From an uncultured Ilyobacter sp. (GTDB lineage: Bacteria; Fusobacteriota; Fusobacteriia; Fusobacteriales; Fusobacteriaceae), in assembly GCF_963668515.1 (NCBI RefSeq), contig NZ_OY764865.1, positions 310,001 to 374,000 of the forward strand: DNA of 64,000 bases, in the 5' to 3' direction. Shown here piece by piece: positions 61,190 to 64,000 of the stretch. The notes beneath the pieces are model-generated. The model was not told the origin of the DNA. It saw only the letters and a program-made list of their open reading frames with translations, and made no database searches. Positions within the stretch are counted from its first letter, which is position 1. Each line of letters begins with the position of its first letter. The position numbers and the translations under genes are program-made.

Positions 61190-61349
61190 GGTATTTTTGA
61201 CTCTCGTGCCCAATAAAAATACAGCTCAATTACTTTAAATCAAACTCCTTTAAAAACTCCTTTTACTCTTTACTATTAATCTTCGCCCCTTATAATAATT
61301 CTGTAAACAACAGATTTTTCCTTTTTATAGTCTTACAATATTTACTGAC

Positions 61350-61378
61350 AAAAAAAAGACCTGTTTCCAGGTCTTTTA
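61350..61378 (-). terminator. Terminator of the ptsH-ispH-S1 genes
   Basis: AAAAGACCTG / CAGGTCTTTT, perfect stem with loop TTTC and a following T run on the minus strand. Confidence 0.93.
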
Positions 61379-62989
61379 CTACTCTCCTACCGTTCCGTAC
61401 TTTTCGAGAAGCTCTTGTGTCTCTTTCTTTTCATCAGCTATTTCAGCTTTTTTTATGGATAATTTTACTCTTTTCTTTGTAGTATCGATCTCGATAATTT
61501 CAGCCTTTACCTCTTCTCCCACTTCAAATCTATCACTGAGGTTCTTTATGAAATCCTTAGATGCCTGAGAAGCATGGATCATCCCATCTACACCTTTTTC
61601 CATTTCCACAAATAGTCCAAAATCAGTTATGCTTGTTATTTTTCTGTCTACTATATCTCCAACCTTATAATTTTCAACCAAGCTGTCCCAAGGGCTTTTT
61701 ACAAGCTGCTTTATTCCGCCTTTTATTTTCTTCTCACTGGCATCAAAAGACAACACTTTAAGTTCTACTTCATCTCCAATTTCATATTTAGGTTGATTTT
61801 TTTCCCAAGAGAAATCAGATTGGTGAACAAAAGCATCTATCCCATCTTCTAACTGTGCAAATATTCCAAAAGGTTTTATCTCCACAACTTTACCTTTTAC
61901 AACACTTCCCTCTCCGTATTTCGCTTCTGCTGTATCCCAAGGATTCTCAGAAAGCTGCTTGATACCAAATTTTAGCCTCTTAGCAGGTTTATCCATCTCT
62001 ATTACCTTTACTTTTACTATGTCTCCTACTTTTACAAATTCAGAAACATTTATCTTCTTTTTATTCCATGTGAAATCAGAAAGATGTACGAGTCCCTCTA
62101 TCCCCTCTTCTAATTCAACAAAAGCTCCGAAAGATACCAGCTTAGTTACTTTTCCTTCTATTTCAGTTCCCACTGGATATTTTTCATCTGCAGTTTCCCA
62201 AGGGTCTTGAGTCAATCGTTTTACAGATAGTTTTAATGATTTTTTATCTTTATCTAGAGATATTATTTTAGCCTGAAGCTTGTCTCCAGTTTTGTATATA
62301 TCAGATATCTTATCTACTTTACCCCAAGATAATTCTGAGATGTGAATAAATCCATTTGATTTTCCTACTCTTACAGATATTCCGAAGTCTAGAATATTTT
62401 TCACTTCTACTTCCATTACATCCCCTAGGTTGAGTTTGTTGAAAAATTCCTCCTGTTCCTTTAGACGAATATCTTTTTTCGAAACTAAGATCTTCTTCCC
62501 TCTTCTGTCCTCTTTTACATCTTTGATCATTACCTCTATATCGCTGCCTACAAATTTCTCTCCGTCCTTCATAGGGATTTCAGATAGTGAATTAGGAAGG
62601 AAGGCCTGTTGAAAAAGTATATTTACAACATATCCACCCTTTACTCTTTTAACTATTTTACCTTTTACTACCTCTTTATTTTCAAAGGCTTTTACAAGTT
62701 TTTCCCAGTTTTCTTCCATATCTATTTTTCTTCTAGAACCAATTAGAAAATCTCCGTCTTTTGTCTCTCCCATTAGAAGAATCTCAACTTCGTCCCCCTC
62801 TTTGTATCCTTCTAACTCCTCAGTTCTCACTCTCACAGCTGTAGCTTGACCCACCACATCAAGATAAGTATAGTTTCTGTCCACCTGAGAAAGTATTCCC
62901 TTAACTTTTTTACCTGTTTCCTCTTCATCTGGCAGGTAGTCGTTTAGTAGTGCCTCAAACTCGTCGTAAGCATTGTTATTATCAAACAT
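61379..62989 (-). CDS. rpsA: S1 RNA-binding domain protein (ribosomal protein S1-like)
   Basis: A 536-residue protein made of six S1-type OB domains, the architecture of ribosomal protein S1, which recruits mRNA to the 30S subunit. The last four repeats are the most regular, each with a G-x-V...FGxFVxL(E/D)xGxxGxxH pattern such as VSFGAFVELEEGIEGLVHLS. The first two are degenerate, as usual for the ribosome-binding repeats. The ATG after AAGGGGG overlaps the ispH stop by eight bases. In clostridia IspH and S1 are often one fused protein; here they are separate but translationally coupled. Confidence 0.93.
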   Translation of the reverse strand: MFDNNNAYDEFEALLNDYLPDEEETGKKVKGILSQVDRNYTYLDVVGQATAVRVRTEELEGYKEGDEVEILLMGETKDGDFLIGSRRKIDMEENWEKLVKAFENKEVVKGKIVKRVKGGYVVNILFQQAFLPNSLSEIPMKDGEKFVGSDIEVMIKDVKEDRRGKKILVSKKDIRLKEQEEFFNKLNLGDVMEVEVKNILDFGISVRVGKSNGFIHISELSWGKVDKISDIYKTGDKLQAKIISLDKDKKSLKLSVKRLTQDPWETADEKYPVGTEIEGKVTKLVSFGAFVELEEGIEGLVHLSDFTWNKKKINVSEFVKVGDIVKVKVIEMDKPAKRLKFGIKQLSENPWDTAEAKYGEGSVVKGKVVEIKPFGIFAQLEDGIDAFVHQSDFSWEKNQPKYEIGDEVELKVLSFDASEKKIKGGIKQLVKSPWDSLVENYKVGDIVDRKITSITDFGLFVEMEKGVDGMIHASQASKDFIKNLSDRFEVGEEVKAEIIEIDTTKKRVKLSIKKAEIADEKKETQELLEKYGTVGE

Positions 62990-63851
62990 CAATAATCCCC
63001 CTTAATTTATTTTCTATTTTTATTATTATTTCTTCTGGTGTTGATGCTCCGGCGGTTATGCCTACTTTTTTCATTCCGGCAAGCCAATCCGTGCATATAT
63101 CTTCCGCCTCCTGTATCAGGTAGGTGTTAGGGTTTATCCCCTTTGATATATCATATAATTTCCTCGTATTCGAGCTCTTCTTTCCTCCTATTACAAGCAC
63201 CAAATCTACCTCGCCTGCAAGTTTTCCAGCAGCTTTCTGCCTTACGAAAGTGGCTCCGCAAATCTTGTTAAATATCTCTGCATTAGGGAAATAATTATTA
63301 ATGTACTCCCTTACCTTTTCAAAACTATTTTTATTCAAAGTTGTCTGAGTCAGTACGGCATATTTGCCATTTTTATCAATTCCAGAATCTACAAGTTCAT
63401 CTAGATCCTTAAAAGTATAGACTCTTTCTCCAAAAGATATTATTCCCTTAACTTCAGGATGATTTCTGTCACCTATAAAGATAGTATCATAACCTTTTTT
63501 TTCCATTTCAACAAGGGTATTTCTTATTTCGGTAACAAAGGAACAGGCTGCATCGTGTATCTCTACTTTTTTTTCTTCCAGTCTAGCATAAATTTCCTTT
63601 GTTGTTCCGTGGGCTCTTATTATTACAATATCCCCCTCTTTAAGATCATCCTCATTTTTAAGGAGGGTTCCCTCTTTCAGTATTTCTATGCCTTTCTTTC
63701 TTAGGTCTTCTATTACATGTTCATTGTGCACCAGCATTCCAAGCATAAAAATTCTTTTGTCTTTTTCCTTTATAGAGAGAGCCTCTGAAAGTTCTACCGC
63801 TTCTCTGACTCCAAAACAAAAACCCATTTTTTCAGCTCTTATTACTTCCAT
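62982..63851 (-). CDS. ispH: 4-hydroxy-3-methylbut-2-enyl diphosphate reductase
   Basis: A 289-residue [4Fe-4S] enzyme, last step of the MEP pathway, making IPP and DMAPP. The three cluster cysteines are C12 (KMGFCFGVREA), one in DAACSFVTEI and one in KICGATFVRQ. The start is placed at the ATG giving MEVIRAEKMG; a TTG three codons earlier is possible but lies very close to AGGAG. The start follows the ptsH stop by about ten bases, and the end overlaps the S1 gene. Confidence 0.95.
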   Translation of the reverse strand: MEVIRAEKMGFCFGVREAVELSEALSIKEKDKRIFMLGMLVHNEHVIEDLRKKGIEILKEGTLLKNEDDLKEGDIVIIRAHGTTKEIYARLEEKKVEIHDAACSFVTEIRNTLVEMEKKGYDTIFIGDRNHPEVKGIISFGERVYTFKDLDELVDSGIDKNGKYAVLTQTTLNKNSFEKVREYINNYFPNAEIFNKICGATFVRQKAAGKLAGEVDLVLVIGGKKSSNTRKLYDISKGINPNTYLIQEAEDICTDWLAGMKKVGITAGASTPEEIIIKIENKLRGIIDV

Positions 63852-63860
63852 ATCTGCCAA

Positions 63861-64000
63861 TTACTCCTCATTGAATTTTTTGACTTCTATGAGATCTCTC
63901 AGTGCTTCTAACAAATGATTTTCATCTTCTCCATCAGCCTCGAGAATTAGAGTTCTCCCTTGCTCTGCAGCCAAAAGCATAAGACCCATTATACTTTTAC
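63861..64000 (-). CDS. ptsH: HPr phosphocarrier, C-terminal part (cut by window edge)
   Basis: The last 46 codons of an HPr-type protein. SIMGLMLLAAEQGRTLILEA and the following ADGEDENHLLEALRDLI match the regulatory-serine region (Ser-Ile-Met-Gly) and C-terminal helix of HPr, the phosphocarrier of the sugar phosphotransferase system. The N terminus with the active histidine is beyond the window. It is transcribed ahead of ispH. Confidence 0.88.
   Translation of the reverse strand, partial: KSIMGLMLLAAEQGRTLILEADGEDENHLLEALRDLIEVKKFNEE

Overview
The window is AT-rich bacterial chromosome from a Gram-negative anaerobe, most likely a fusobacterium of the Ilyobacter/Propionigenium type. This is inferred from the mix of an outer-membrane LptD-like barrel and lipoproteins with HrcA/CIRCE, RNase J, a lysine riboswitch, hybrid-cluster protein, NhaC-family transporters and an IspH/S1 gene pair. 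I could run no database search, so the taxon is a judgement. I saw no prophage, intact insertion sequence, CRISPR array, rRNA or tRNA gene.

Layout. 1-1856 (minus): heat-shock operon hrcA-grpE-dnaK with a consensus CIRCE operator. 1936-2190: a relic made of a galE fragment joined to a frameshifted GGDEF tail. 2435-4876: hcp, divergent from a TetR regulator whose likely operator recurs before a MATE efflux gene (5517-6917). 7295-10864: an operon of NhaC-type antiporter, HisC-like aminotransferase and D-2-hydroxyacid dehydrogenase, preceded by two copies of a small structured element and a terminator. 10925-13141 (minus): thrS behind a threonine-rich leader peptide and a terminator. 13398-17869: LptD-like protein and a second small outer-membrane protein. 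18097-23419: DUF3870, ilvE, gdhA, trxA, tcdA, flavodoxin. 23692-28664: recG, pilT, proS. 28757-31388 (minus): yebC, a degenerate uracil-DNA glycosylase, walJ and a small unknown gene. 31559-37243 (plus, except an SPFH/NfeD pair on minus): an S24/XRE repressor, a DMT permease, and an NhaC-type lysine transporter under a lysine riboswitch.

37298-56063 is one nearly uninterrupted minus-strand run of housekeeping genes: DUF445, ruvB, rrf2, rsmE, mtaB, a LytR_C protein, rsfS, an MreD-like gene, mrdA, rnj, yhbY, a PAP2-like gene, dxs, an HD protein, tlyA, ctpA, rsmI, rbgA, nadE, folP. It covers RNA modification and decay, cell wall and isoprenoid/cofactor synthesis. 56257-61085 (minus) holds an unknown GGARxGAGRK protein and a betaine-type ABC transporter with two tandem binding proteins but one permease. 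61379-64000 (minus) is ptsH-ispH-S1.

The non-coding signals are the most striking part: a probable ribosome-mediated threonine attenuator before thrS, tandem covarying RNA elements before the amino-acid operon, a lysine riboswitch whose aptamer strand is complementary to the terminator arm, a roughly 270 bp dispersed repeat in two opposed copies plus a partial one, and several palindromic operators on consensus promoters.
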